Part shown: positions 38,368 through 48,212 of the stretch, piece after piece
How the letters are laid out: each line of letters begins with the position of its first letter
How positions within the stretch are numbered: the stretch's first letter is position 1
Made by a program: the position numbers and the translations under genes
From: Reclinomonas americana ATCC 50394
Taxonomy: Eukaryota; Jakobida; Jakobea; Jakobida
Assembly (NCBI GenBank): GCA_048213135.1
Contig: PS015022.1
Coordinates: 261,630 to 325,629, forward strand
Direction: 5' to 3'
Length of the DNA: 64,000 nt
Notes under the pieces: generated by a model
Seen by the model: only the letters and a program-made list of their open reading frames with translations
The model's database searches: none
What the model was told of the DNA's origin: nothing

Positions 38368-38899
38368 TCACGCTGTCGTTTGTGGTAGTGCGAGCTGCAG
38401 CACTGGCGCCGTTTGCTCCAGCTCAGTCCACTGCCAGTAGGAGAGGTAGGCACGATGAAAGTCGGCAAACGTGCCAGCGTCAATGTGCTGCCGCGCGGCG
38501 CGCACGAATCGACAGCAGTGGTCCAGATTGTGGCTGCGCACACACGAGCATTAGTGAGGAAGAAACAATGACTCGCGGGAAGGAAGGAAAACGCAACATG
38601 GCCAGCAGAATGGGGGCGAGCATCTCCTGCGTGTTGTGCAGATGGTGCAAGTAGGCCTTGGTGTGTCGATCGGAGAGCGGTGCTCCGTGGCCCAATGGCG
38701 AGGCGTCGTCCCGGAAACGCAAATGACGGGCATTGACTTTTGGCTGCGCCATGGATGCCAGCAACTCGCGCCGTGGCAGCGAGCGATGCACGTCGGTGGA
38801 CAGGAGCAAATCGATCTCCTCCGACGAGAAGTCGGTGGGGAACGTGAGNNNNNNNNNNNNNNNNNNNNCGCCAGCTCGATCGGGTACTCGGTCAGCAGC
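38368..38899 (-). CDS. QTRT2: QTRT2-like queuine tRNA-ribosyltransferase accessory subunit, C-terminal block
   Basis: This is the C-terminal part of the noncatalytic partner of the queuine tRNA-ribosyltransferase, which exchanges wobble guanine for queuine in GUN-anticodon tRNAs. Exons are 38899-38598 (with a 20-N gap at 38849-38868) and 38533-38368. Recognisable segments are LLTEYPIELA, LTFPTDFSSEEIDLL, ARHLRFRDDASPL, RHTKAYLHHLHNTQEMLAPILLAI and HNLDHCCRFVRAARQHIDAG, in the order of animal QTRT2. The intron has a GTTGCGT donor (38597) and splices AT|C in phase. Odd: the CxCxxC zinc ligands expected between RDDASPL and RHTKAYLHHL are absent (that segment reads GHGAPLSD). The rest of the gene lies 10 kb away at 48941-50246. 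The first 31 bp (38869-38899) repeat QTRT2 sequence found there with one mismatch. Confidence 0.8.
38849..38868. other. 20-N placeholder gap at the QTRT2 breakpoint
   Basis: A run of exactly 20 N, as at 5770-5789, 43636-43655 and 58292-58311, is probably a scaffolder's minimum gap. Here it separates IELA from LTFPTDF, where about seven residues are missing relative to the family. Confidence 0.9.
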
Positions 38900-38989
38900 G
38901 TGTGATCGCGATCGACTCAGCAGCCTGTGATCGACTCGGTGGTGAGGGTGAAGAGCGATGGTCAACTGCCAAAGATTACATCGATGCAC

Positions 38990-39536
38990 TGGAGATTGTG
39001 CCCGTGTGCTACCGGCGCTGGTGACAAGTGGCCATGGTGTCCAGCGACCGACTCGGTGTGACGTGTTTGACCGCTTCATTCGACAGTGGATCAAGAGAGA
39101 ACAGGAGAGGCAGACGCGTCTTGGGGCAGAGCATGTGCCGAGTGAGAAGAAGTGTCTGTCGTTCTGTGAGGGACTGGCGCGGTTGATGTATGAGAGAAAT
39201 GTGGTTCGTGTGTCTGTGACGGAGAGTCAGTCAAGTGATGGAGAAGAAGAGGATGACTTTGGTGGTGCACCGCTCGCTGCTCAACAGGAGGAAGAGGGAC
39301 CATGTGACAAGTTCCTCCGCCACAATTGCAAGAACGCACAAAACACTTCATTCACCACATTCCAATAATGCGACAAATGTCCACAAATCCCTTGCCGACG
39401 AACGAATATGTGCGGGTGTGCTGCCCGATTGTGCAACGCTATGCATGTATGGATCTGAGCAGTGGGGTTTTGTGTATCTGTCGTTGCTGGAGCATTGTGT
39501 GGCACGGCATGTGTTTGCGTGGTGCTATAGATATAA
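38990..39536 (+). pseudogene. Degenerate partial copy of the NACHT gene
   Basis: The stretch aligns with about 35,115-35,570 of the intact NACHT gene. Shared segments include ARVLPALV, CDVFDRFIRQWIKREQERQT, FCEGLARLMYERNVVRVS, DDFGGAPLAAQQEEEGP, VCCPIVQRY and LLEHCVARHVFAW. It has no P-loop, no HEPN and no WD40 part. The region between FLRHN and EYVRVCC is broken by an inserted 60-bp repeat with a stop, and a further frame change follows GSEQWGF. It is therefore a non-functional fragment, possibly the end of a second paralogue cut off by the scaffold structure. Nucleotide identity with the parent looks high, so the duplication is fairly recent. Confidence 0.85.
39340..39399 (+). repeat. 60-bp dispersed repeat, copy 1
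   Basis: The sequence starts AAAACACTTCATTCACCACA and ends CCCTTGCCGAC. It is inserted in the NACHT pseudogene exactly where the intact gene reads without interruption. Confidence 0.85.
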
Positions 39537-39598
39537 AAAAAACACTTCATTCACCACATTCCAATAATGCGACAAACGCCCACAAATCCCTTGCCGAC
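39537..39598 (+). repeat. 60-bp dispersed repeat, copy 2
   Basis: This is a second copy of the 39340 element with two or three differences, in the same orientation, at the 3' end of the pseudogene and preceded by an A-run. It is AT-richer than the surrounding genes. No inverted termini are obvious. Confidence 0.85.
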
Positions 39599-39746
39599 AA
39601 TGACCTTGGCACCAACAATATACAAACACATAATATAGGAAAGCACACGAGACTTGTTGGCGATCACTGGTAGATGCTCATGATCATTGTTGTGTATGGA
39701 TCAGTGAAGTTTCTATTATTTGACTGCTGTAAAGAAGCGTGCACAA

Positions 39747-42700
39747 TCATCGTTTCTCGCGGTTTAGGAAGCGCAGGCTCAAAAAGGTGAGCACCTTGCT
39801 CGCTGCAATGATGGCAATCATATAGCCGCAGGAGGGCCACTTGTCGTCGACTGAAATCGCGTAGTACTGTTGCAGTAGCTCTTCGCCATCAGGGCAGTGC
39901 GGCGTGGGCGGACAGCGGAAAGTGCGATTGGCCATTTCTAACACGTACAAGAGAGTGGTCACGACGACACTGGAGGCGATGAATGCAGAAAATCATGATC
40001 ACTTGTACATACCGGAGATCGCCAAGGCTTGAAAACCCCAGCGAAAGAATGAGAGGTACTCGATGCCAGTGTAGTGGAAGTATGAAGGCACCTGCACTCT
40101 CAAATGAGTAAGTCCATTGAGAAACAAAAAACTCAGCTTCTTGCATGCAGCAGCACCTCGACGATGAAGAACTTGGAGAACAAAATCTAAGACCGCGTCG
40201 GCGATGATGCGATAAGTTATGAGAACCATGGACGATCGACAAGCTCGTACACCACGATTGCAGTTGCATTGACACGAACCATCATGGACAGCAGCATAGC
40301 GACAGCAGCACTCGCAACCGTAAAGTTTGGCGTGATTGACGCTGCGTAGACGTCAGTCACAGTGGCCATAACTTCAAGATTGCGATAGTTATTGGCTCAC
40401 CAATAAACTGGCAGGTGGAATAACCGGCGTTCAAGATCAGGAACGAGGCGAATACAAAGAAGGCAAACCTGCCGAAGTCGGCTTGAAATCCCATCTGTGT
40501 ACGTGTGTCAACTTAATCTTTCTCAGTTGAAGAAACACAAATAGAGTCGTCAAACCATGAAATAGGCCACCACCGTGAACGAGAGGCTCTCCGCGACCGA
40601 CACAACCAAATCGCAAACAGTAATGGCAATGAACATTGACGACGTGCGGTACAGCCGAGAAGCTCGCTCCCTCTGGAAGCGCGCACGCTCTTCAATCACT
40701 GCAAAACGAGCAGAACGACGACCATGAATGTGTGTGGGCTATGAGAAACACTGATACACACAAGCAATTATCATCAATCGACGAACGACGAGGCATTGTG
40801 GGTATCGAAGAGAGTCCAAAGAAGGTGACGTTGAAAAAGATGGCCTTGAACTTGTCCAGCGCTCTCGCCAAGTCGGTGAGCTCAAGTCCCAAGTATACAA
40901 GGCCGACCATTAAGGCAATGATGATTGACCCAGCCAGCCTGCGCAAGATTTGTTCACAATGACACATACACAACCAACTTCTCGGATATCGCGTCTCCAC
41001 ACACCGAGACCAGATCACCGAGAACTCCCGAAGTGAGTACCTCCAGATTCGTGAACTCAGGATGACAAACTGTTGCGGTATACACGCTCTCGGTAAATAA
41101 TCACACAGCGCCAAGTACAAGTGAACTGCACCCGAGAAAGGAACGAACTTCCTTAAGAATGCCGTTGGGATAAGCAGCCTCCTGTAGATCACACGCGTAA
41201 TGCGTCAAACCATCATGCACAAGAGGACCGTCTGTATCGCAACATCTCTCGCATGTACATACCTCGATGGCCTCTAGTCTTTTTGCCGATGTCGCGTACA
41301 CGAGCCCTGAACCAGTAGATCATGTGGACAATGTCAGAACTCTTGAATACTCCTGCAACGGGAAAATGCTCACGCAACTGTTAACAAACTGGTCAAAGTG
41401 TGCTGCATCCCCACCCGGGACTGGAGCTCCTTCTTGCATTTGCTGCCCCTGTCCAGGTTCAACGAAGCGGAAAGGAGGATCCTCATTACCGTAGTCTTCG
41501 GGCCGTCCCTGAATCCTCTGAAGCAATCCCAACACCCTGTCAGCAGGATTCAACAACGCGCCGCCCTCCTCGATGTCGGAGTCTTGATTTTGTCCACGTG
41601 GAATCAACCAACGGGCCCCGCGGCCGAAACCTAAAGCTTCGCCTTGGGCAACGACATCGGCCACGGAGGAAAGCGCTTGCTTCGGTGGCCCAATGTAGAT
41701 GGTTCGGCCGCCTTCTGCGAATGTTGCAACATATATATATGATGATGCTCAGCGCACGTCACTCTTCGGGCCGGCGGGGCATAGCAACAGACAACATTGT
41801 TGCGCAACTTGCCAAAAGTACTACCATGTCAAACATGTCAAAGACTTCCTCAGAAGGTTGGTGGATTGTCATGAGAGCGAAACGTGACTGTCTGCGCCCC
41901 ATCACCCACGCTTGAATCCGATGCACCAGAACACGAGCGCTGTTGCCGTCCAGCCCTATGGTGCTGTCATGAGCAAGAAAACTAAAGAGCTCTGATGTGC
42001 TGCAGCAATAATTCTTGCTGGCTGCGCATATGTGCATACTGCTCTCTGAAACTCGTTGCGCACGGACATGAATGCGCTGCANNNNNNNNNNNNNNNNNNN
42101 NNNNNNNNNNNNNNNNNNNNNNNNNNNNNNNNNNNNNNNNNNNNNNNNNNNNNNNNNNNNNNNNNNNNNNNNNNNNNNNNNNNNNNNNNNNNNNNNNNNN
42201 NNNNNNNNNNNNNNNNNNNNNNNNNNNNNNNNNNNNNNNNNNNNNNNNNNNNNNNNNNNNNNNNNNNNNNNNNNNNNNNNNNNNNNNNNNNNNNNNNNNN
42301 NNNNNNNNNNNNNNNNNNNNNNNNNNNNNNNNNNNNNNNNNNNNNNNNNNNNNNNNNNNNNNNNNNNNNNNNNNNNNNNNNNNNNNNNNNNNNNNNNNNN
42401 NNNNNNNNNNNNNNNNNNNNNNNNNNNNNNNNNNNNNNNNNNNNNNNNNNNNNNNNNNNNNNNNNNNNNNNNNNNNNNNNNNNNNNNNNNNNNNNNNNNN
42501 NNNNNNNNNNNNNNNNNNNNNNNNNNNNNNNNNNNNNNNNNNNNNNNNNNNNNNNNNNNNNNNNNNNNNNNNNNNNNNNNNNNNNNNNNNNNNNNNNNNN
42601 NNNNNNNNNNNNNNNNNNNNNNNNNNTTGGTTGGCGTCCCGAGGCCGCAGGCGGCGACACTACGAAGGAAACCGAACGAAGGGGAGCCGGCTGCGGCGGA

Positions 42701-44814
42701 GTGACACGAGCCATCAGAGGCTGGTCCATCAGACGCACGAACTCAGCCGAAACCACCGTGTCCGGTACGCCGGTGCCCGCCTCCAGACGCGAGTAGGTGT
42801 GCACCATGCGCTCGACGCGCCAGTTGAACAGGAATGCCACCTGCTTGACAGAGAAGCCAAGCAGACGTGCCGCCGAGCAGGCACCTGACCGAAGTGACGA
42901 GCCACTGACGGCACCCGACGACTGGCGAATGTGACCAACTGGGGATACTGATATGGCCGCATCCACCGCCGCACGAACCGCCACCCGCACAGCCTGTAAG
43001 TCCATCGGGCCGCCACGGGCGGATGGGAAAAGCGGAGCGCCTGGACCATCACCGTCAGCCAGTCGAGAAGCCACCCACGCTTGCAGACGCGATAACCACG
43101 GAGACCCGCGCCAGTCGCCGTACCACAGCAAAGACCGAGGAGGTTGAGGACGAAGGCGCTCAGTCTTCTCCACCGGAACCGTGAACCGGGACACCTTGCC
43201 GGCGTTGTCGAATGCAACATCGCACAGCCTGATGCTGGCCAAAGAACCGGGGCGGAGACCGAGGAAGAAGCCAGTGACCACCAGGAGAGCCTGCGCCTCC
43301 GAGCACGACAGCGACGATGGCGAAGCACGAAGGAGCACCGAAACCACACGCCAGTCCAGAGCGCGCGACCGATGCAGCGGGTCGGCCGCCAGCGCCACAG
43401 CCTCCGTGTCCCACGGATCCGACGGTGTCGCCGCCAAACCCGCGACCATGTCCTGCTTGTACAAAGCCGAATAGCCAGCCATCGCCTGCGTCACCAGGAA
43501 GTGCTTGGTAGGATCGTCAACGCTCAGCACCCGGTGAAACCGTGAAATGGCCGACAACAAGTTGCGGATGGTGGAAGGGGCATACGCCACCTCTCGACCA
43601 CTACGGCACCGCTCCAAAATCGCCAGAACGCTCGANNNNNNNNNNNNNNNNNNNNAAATAAACTCACCTGTTGTCGGTTCATCCAGGAACAAGGCAGAAG
43701 GTTCTCGAAGCAATTCCACAGCAACGGCAAGCCTCCTTCGCTCACCTGCGACGGCAAAAGAACGGCATGAAACCGGCGAGTGCAAAACGCCGCAAAGGGG
43801 AACGCAGCAGTGATATACAGCGCACGCACCGCCAGATAGCCCTCGTTTCATCACCGAGCCGACTTGGCTGTTTGCCTTGCCTGTTAGGCCCATAATCCTC
43901 ATTACTTCGTCCACCTGCGCTACGTACAAGTACCGACGAGTTTAGTGTAACTATACTCGCTCGTTGTCGACGAAGTGGCACGAACCTTTGTGCTCTGTTG
44001 ACGAAGTCGCCCAACATATTCCAGCGTCTAAGACCACAAACAAGAGGATGCCGCTCAACAAAAGCGATCGACGAAGCCGCAGGGAACCATTAACGGTAAC
44101 GCACCTCGCGCACTGTCAGTACTGGATTCAGCGTGTCGTCCTGTGTGAAAAATCACGTCCACGTTTAGATGGACGTCCAGTCGGCTAGCAGAAGTGATGG
44201 ATGTACCTGAAGAACGTAAGCTGTGGACCGTTGAGGCATAGTATTACACACTTGGGTGACAATTATGATGGATTTGTTTACGGCACCTGAACAAGCTTTG
44301 AAGGATCGGCCTACATTAGTGAGCGACTGCTGGTTGACCAAGATGTCGTCAGAATAAGTGTCTCTCGCTCGGCCAGTAACTGCAGTCCAAGCATGTATGA
44401 GGGGTATGATTTCGATCATCGCAACACGACGAAAGACTAAGGGAGGACGCACGTGCGTCCAGCAAACAGGTTTTCCCAGCACCGCTGGGGCCTGCACATG
44501 CAACAAGTGCTTAGCAAAGTGGAACGCAGCGCCCACACATTCACAGCACTCCCTTCACCGAGAATAGCAACGGTCATCCCCGGCCTCACAAATCCGACGG
44601 TGTTGTTCAACAGTGTCATTGTCTATCGACATGCATGCGTGATTAGAGACAACGCTGCGACACTGAAATGCACGAAACAGCACGCAGCTGTGTTGCGTTG
44701 CTTGATCGAGCGGCGTACGTTTTTCCAAGTCAACGTACATGTAATTGGATCCAAAGTCGGCAAATGCTCGAGCTCATGCATGCGGTGGTACTCGCCACTG
44801 GCACCTGCAGCCAT
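39747..44814 (-). CDS. ABCG (white/brown-type) half-transporter
   Basis: A membrane ABC exporter of subfamily G by domain order (nucleotide-binding domain, then transmembrane domain). Traced from ATG 44814 (MAAGASGEYH...LTWKN) through at least 14 exons to the TGA at 39747. The Walker A GPSGAGKT is restored across an intron near 44,500. Next come YVLQDDTLNPVLTVRE (Q-loop), LSG|GERRRLAVAVELL (signature, about 43,740), LFLDEPTTG|LDGNSARV (Walker B and D-loop, spliced 43667 to 41956) and MTIHQPSEEVFDMFD (H-loop). The membrane part has KAIFFNVTFFGLSSIPTMP, ERASRLYRTSSMFIAI, SITPNFTVASAAVAML and YLSFFRWGFQALAISG, typical of ABC2 membrane domains. A Pro/Gln-rich linker (GQGQQMQEG) lies between. The substrate cannot be inferred. 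The 1.7-kb intron inside the ATPase contains a tyrosine recombinase gene and two gaps. The locus is AT-richer than its neighbours. A 26-nt intron (41377-41352) is needed to keep frame. Confidence 0.88.
42082..42626. other. Assembly gap (545 N) in the ABCG intron
   Basis: The gap follows the 3' end of the tyrosine recombinase frame and lies upstream of the ABCG acceptor at 41957. It probably hides the end of the mobile element. Confidence 0.95.
42627..43635 (-). mobile_element. Tyrosine recombinase of a DIRS/Ngaro-like retroelement (partial)
   Basis: One long open frame, truncated by gaps on both sides, encodes about 335 residues of a phage-integrase-fold recombinase. N-terminal core-binding helices (APSTIRNLLSAISRFHR) are followed by the catalytic core. 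The first catalytic arginine is in FFLGLRPGSLASIRL; the HxxR box reads SSLRSG (histidine replaced by serine); the putative nucleophile tyrosine is in MVHTYSRLEAG. A Pro/Ser-rich tail follows. DIRS-type elements insert with such a recombinase instead of a DDE integrase. It lies within an intron of the ABCG gene, in the same orientation as that gene, and opposite to the DIRS gag/RT genes at 45.4-48.2 kb. It may be a separate copy or the 3' part of the same family. Confidence 0.85.
43636..43655. other. 20-N placeholder gap at the element/intron junction
   Basis: It separates the ABCG donor side (GTGAGTTTATTT) from the recombinase frame, so the 5' junction of the inserted element is not visible. 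Confidence 0.9.
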
Positions 44815-45106
44815 TTCCACGCGAATTCTGCTGATCGCAACAGGAACACGCAAGATGCTGCTGCGCCAGCAGAGCGCTGCGTACGCACGCACAAACAGTA
44901 CACAAACACATGCAAACGCAGCGCAGCGCGCGGTGAGGGTACGCGAAATGAAAACAAGTGGAGAAACGAGTTCGGGTGTTCACCGCGCTGCAAGGGATCA
45001 AAAACGGAACGCGCTGCGCTGAAAACACATGCGAGGACACGCAGCGCTGAGCTCGTGGCGGACATGGCGGACATGTGGCGGACAATACTTGATCCAACTT
45101 TATACT
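44815..45106. other. Upstream region of the ABCG gene
   Basis: Roughly 290 bp hold the presumptive ABCG promoter. I see GC-rich GCGCTGCG/CGCAGCGC palindromic stretches and a short tandem (TGGCGGACA)n near 45,058-45,082, but no gene. Confidence 0.4.
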
Positions 45107-45267
45107 NNNNNNNNNNNNNNNNNNNNNNNNNNNNNNNNNNNNNNNNNNNNNNNNNNNNNNNNNNNNNNNNNNNNNNNNNNNNNNNNNNNNNNNNNNNNNN
45201 NNNNNNNNNNNNNNNNNNNNNNNNNNNNNNNNNNNNNNNNNNNNNNNNNNNNNNNNNNNNNNNNNNN
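45107..45267. other. Assembly gap (161 N) before the DIRS element
   Basis: The gap separates the ABCG upstream region from the retroelement leader, so the left terminus of the DIRS element is not visible. Confidence 0.95.
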
Positions 45268-45428
45268 AACCATCTTTTCGTTGTTTGTGTGTCGGAGAGA
45301 AGGTTACACCTGTGCCACACAAACCCAACTACTCTTTACCGTTCCACGATCCACTTAGTGGCGGTCCGTTGCTCTATTCGCTTGCTCGATCTGTGAATCT
45401 CTTCAGTGCGGCCATCTCCCTTCACGTC

Positions 45429-45953
45429 ATGTCGGCAGCCGCATCCTCGTCCGATGTGCAACGCGCTGGTGCTGGCGGTAGCGTTAGTGACCCGGAGGAG
45501 GTGGAGTCTATGTTCGAGGCTGAATTGGATGATGCCTCAGCCGAGCGACAGAGTCGTGACGAAGGGCGGCAGTCGCGCCCGCCGTCCCGCGCAGGCTCGC
45601 GCTCACGGGCCACGGGCGGCGCTCGGCTCTTGTCTGCTGAGAGCCAGCAAGTGTGCACGGTCGTGGAGGCCAGGGTGGAAGCCAAGATGGAGTCTGTTCT
45701 GGAGAAGTTTTCGCAGGCCATGCGTGCTGACGTGGAGCGCTTGATTGCATCATCGATTGCGTCATCGCTTGCGTCACCGCTTGCGTCATCGCTTGCGTCA
45801 CCGCTTGCGTCATCGGCCGGCGCAGTCAGCTCGGGTGTGCCCGCTGCCACGGGCGCCTCCGTGCAAGCGTCTGGTCAGTCTGCCGGCTCGAGTGCCGCCG
45901 CTGCCACGGCGGCCCAAGCCTCGGTTCAACAGCAGCAGCAACAACAACAACAA

Positions 45954-45984
<31 letters not shown>

Positions 45985-46871
45985 TGGTCCAGGAACACGA
46001 TCTCGCCACAGCAGCGGCGGGTGAGCAGCTTCTTGCGGACCTGCAGGCCGCTCGTGATGCGGCCGAGCAGTGGGCCGAGTCCAAGTTCTGGGAGAAACCC
46101 GCCAGTACCGACGTAGCTGGTGTCGTGGGCAACTTCAATCACCTGGCGGAGGGCATTGTGGCGGCGTTTGCCGGCGAACGAATGAGCGACACGCTGGCCT
46201 TCTCGTCGTCGGCAGTTTGCGGCTTCAACCCGGACACGGCCAGGGCGCTGGACGGCCCTCATGTACAGCTGGCTGCAGGCGCGCTGCGGATGTTGTACGA
46301 GGAGGTCACGCAGGTGGTTTATCACGGCCTGCTGACGATGTCGGAGTTTCTGCAAGAGGACGGCGATTCGGTGGACCTCGTGCAAGTGGTGGATCACGTG
46401 TCACGCATTCTGGAGCGGATGTGGTTCTGCGTCAGCCTGCTGGCGGTGGCCGGTGACCGCCCTGGACACGTGTTTTCTCAGTCGGCTCTGATGGAGTTCC
46501 GCAACGAGGGCCGAGGCACATCTTTGCCACCTTCGCTGGCCGCTCTCATCAATCGGCGTGTTCGTGAGGATGCGCTGCTTGGTCGCGCGGCTGGCACGTC
46601 GTCGTCAGCTTCGGTTTCGGCAGCCGCGGCGGCTACGGCGGCGGCCGCCCTGGGAGGAGTTGCCACGCCAGTTGTTTCGTCGTCGGCTTCTCTTTCTGGG
46701 TCGCACCCGTCGGCCTCCAAGTCTCGGCGTCTCCGCCGCCAGCGCAGCAAGCAGATGCAGCGGGCGGGCTCGTCTGCGCCAATGAGGCCTGCGCCTACGG
46801 CTCCCCGCCAGCAGTCGTCCTCGCGCCAGCCGGGGGAACCCGGGGGCGGCGGGCCGGCCTCCGCCCACTAG
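45429..46871 (+). CDS. DIRS-type retroelement Gag-like protein
   Basis: An intronless open frame of about 480 residues immediately precedes and is in frame with the RT. It starts MSAAASSSDVQRAG (an upstream in-frame extension is open to 45285), has an RS/RA-rich basic segment, a tandem SSLASPLA repeat (45,745-45,815), a poly-Q run of over ten (about 45,930-45,980), then a globular part (WEKPASTDVAGVVGNFNHLAEG, EEVTQVVYHGLLTMSEFLQ). A Lys/Arg-rich C terminus (KSRRLRRQRSKQMQR) could bind RNA. No CCHC knuckle is seen, as is common in DIRS Gag. It ends at a single TAG (46869-46871), after which the same frame continues open into RT. Confidence 0.72.
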
Positions 46872-48212
46872 AGGTCGGCAGGCCTCGTCGCAGAGCTGTG
46901 CCCGTGGTGGCAGGTACGGCAGCGCGGCGAGGCCTGGACACACGCGTCGGCGGACGTTCGCTCCGTCGTCGCGTTCGGGGCTCGCTTGGAGTGGGGTCCG
47001 GGCGGGCCTCCGCCACCATTTCGTCTGCCGGAGCGTCCGGTTCCCGGCAGATTGTTGCCAGCCGTTCACGCGGAGCTCGATCGAATGGTTTCCATCGGTC
47101 TTGTCCGCGAGGTTGCTCCGGGGAGTGCGCGGTTTTGTTGCCCTGCCTCGGCCATCGTGAAAACGAAGGCCGATGGCTCGGTCAAGACCCGCATTGTCAC
47201 GGACCTGAGGCACATCAACCGTCACCTGTCTGTGCGCCGTTATCGCCAGGAGGGCCTCAGGGAGGTGCGGTCGTTGGTGTCGCAGGGCGACTTGTTCGGC
47301 GTGGGCGACGTGCGCGATGCCTTCGTGCACTGCGCAATTCATCCGGAACACCAGCAGTACCTCGGATTCGCCCTGGCTGGCCGCGAGTTCGAATGCACCG
47401 CCGCACCCTTCGGTCTGCGCCACAGTCCGATCCTGTGGAAGAAGATGATGGACGTGGTGATGCTCGATTTGCGTGCCCAGGGTGTCCGATGCGTCTGTTT
47501 TGTGGACGACGTGTTGCTGATCGCTCACTCGCAGTCGGAGTATCGTGCGGCGAGGGAGTTGTTTCTCAGCACGTTGGCCAAATACGGCGTGCAGATTGCG
47601 CCCGGCAAGATGCCGTCCAGAGTGGGCTCGTCGACAATCGAGTACCTCGGGATGGTGGTCTCGTCGGAGGCGCCTGCACCGTCGTTCGCCGTCACGCCCG
47701 CCGTCTGCGCCGACATCCGGCAGCGCGCCGCCTCGCTGGTGCGCGACTGGGAGTCTGGTCGCACACGCTTCAGGGCGAGGCGCATCAAGTCGGTGGTGGG
47801 CAAGCTGCAGAGCGTGGAGTTGGCCGTCCCCTCAACGCGTCTCCACACACGCGAACTGCACAATTGCCTCGGCGGCAAGTTCGGCAACCTCCGTGTATCT
47901 CTCTCCCTCCAGGCGGTCAGAGACCTGCGATGGTGGGCGGAGTTGGACGGTACGCGAGCGTGGAAGCCAATGGTTCTTGCCCCTCTAACCGCGCCGATTC
48001 AGGTCTGGACGGACGCCTCGAAGCTCGGCTACGGGGTGGTCTTGGACAGCCTGCAGTTCGGCGCCGACTTTCCGGTCGAGTGGCGTGGGCGGTCGATCAA
48101 CCAGCTGGAGCTGGCCGCTGTTCTGCTGGCCTTTCAGTCGCTGCGCGAGCGGCTAAGCGGTCGGCAGATCCTTTTGCGGTCAGACAACTCGACCGTCATT
48201 GCGACTCTCAGG
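46872..48212 (+). CDS. DIRS-type reverse transcriptase-RNase H (truncated by gap)
   Basis: The frame is open from the codon after the Gag TAG and runs into the gap at 48213. RT motifs in order: CCPASAIVKTK, RIVTDLRHINRHL, LFGVGDVRDAFVHC (first catalytic Asp region), CTAAPFGLRHSPILWKKMM, and CVCFVDDVLLIAHS, where the YxDD box reads FVDD. The RNase H domain shows VWTDASKLGYG, INQLELAAVLLAF and LLRSDNST with the D-E-D triad. The order Gag, RT-RH and the RT type fit DIRS/Ngaro elements and not LTR Gypsy/Copia, which would carry a protease and DDE integrase. The methyltransferase and recombinase parts would lie in or beyond the 728-N gap. No inactivating stop is seen in the visible RT. Confidence 0.88.

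Noticed and set aside
46898-48170. A second long frame overlapping the RT (+1)
   Set aside because: Its product is Arg/Ser/Cys-rich with no family match; the RT frame carries all catalytic motifs.
45285-48212. Gypsy/Copia LTR retrotransposon
   Set aside because: No protease or DDE integrase seen, RT and RNase H type and the nearby tyrosine recombinase fit DIRS. The hidden gap leaves some doubt.
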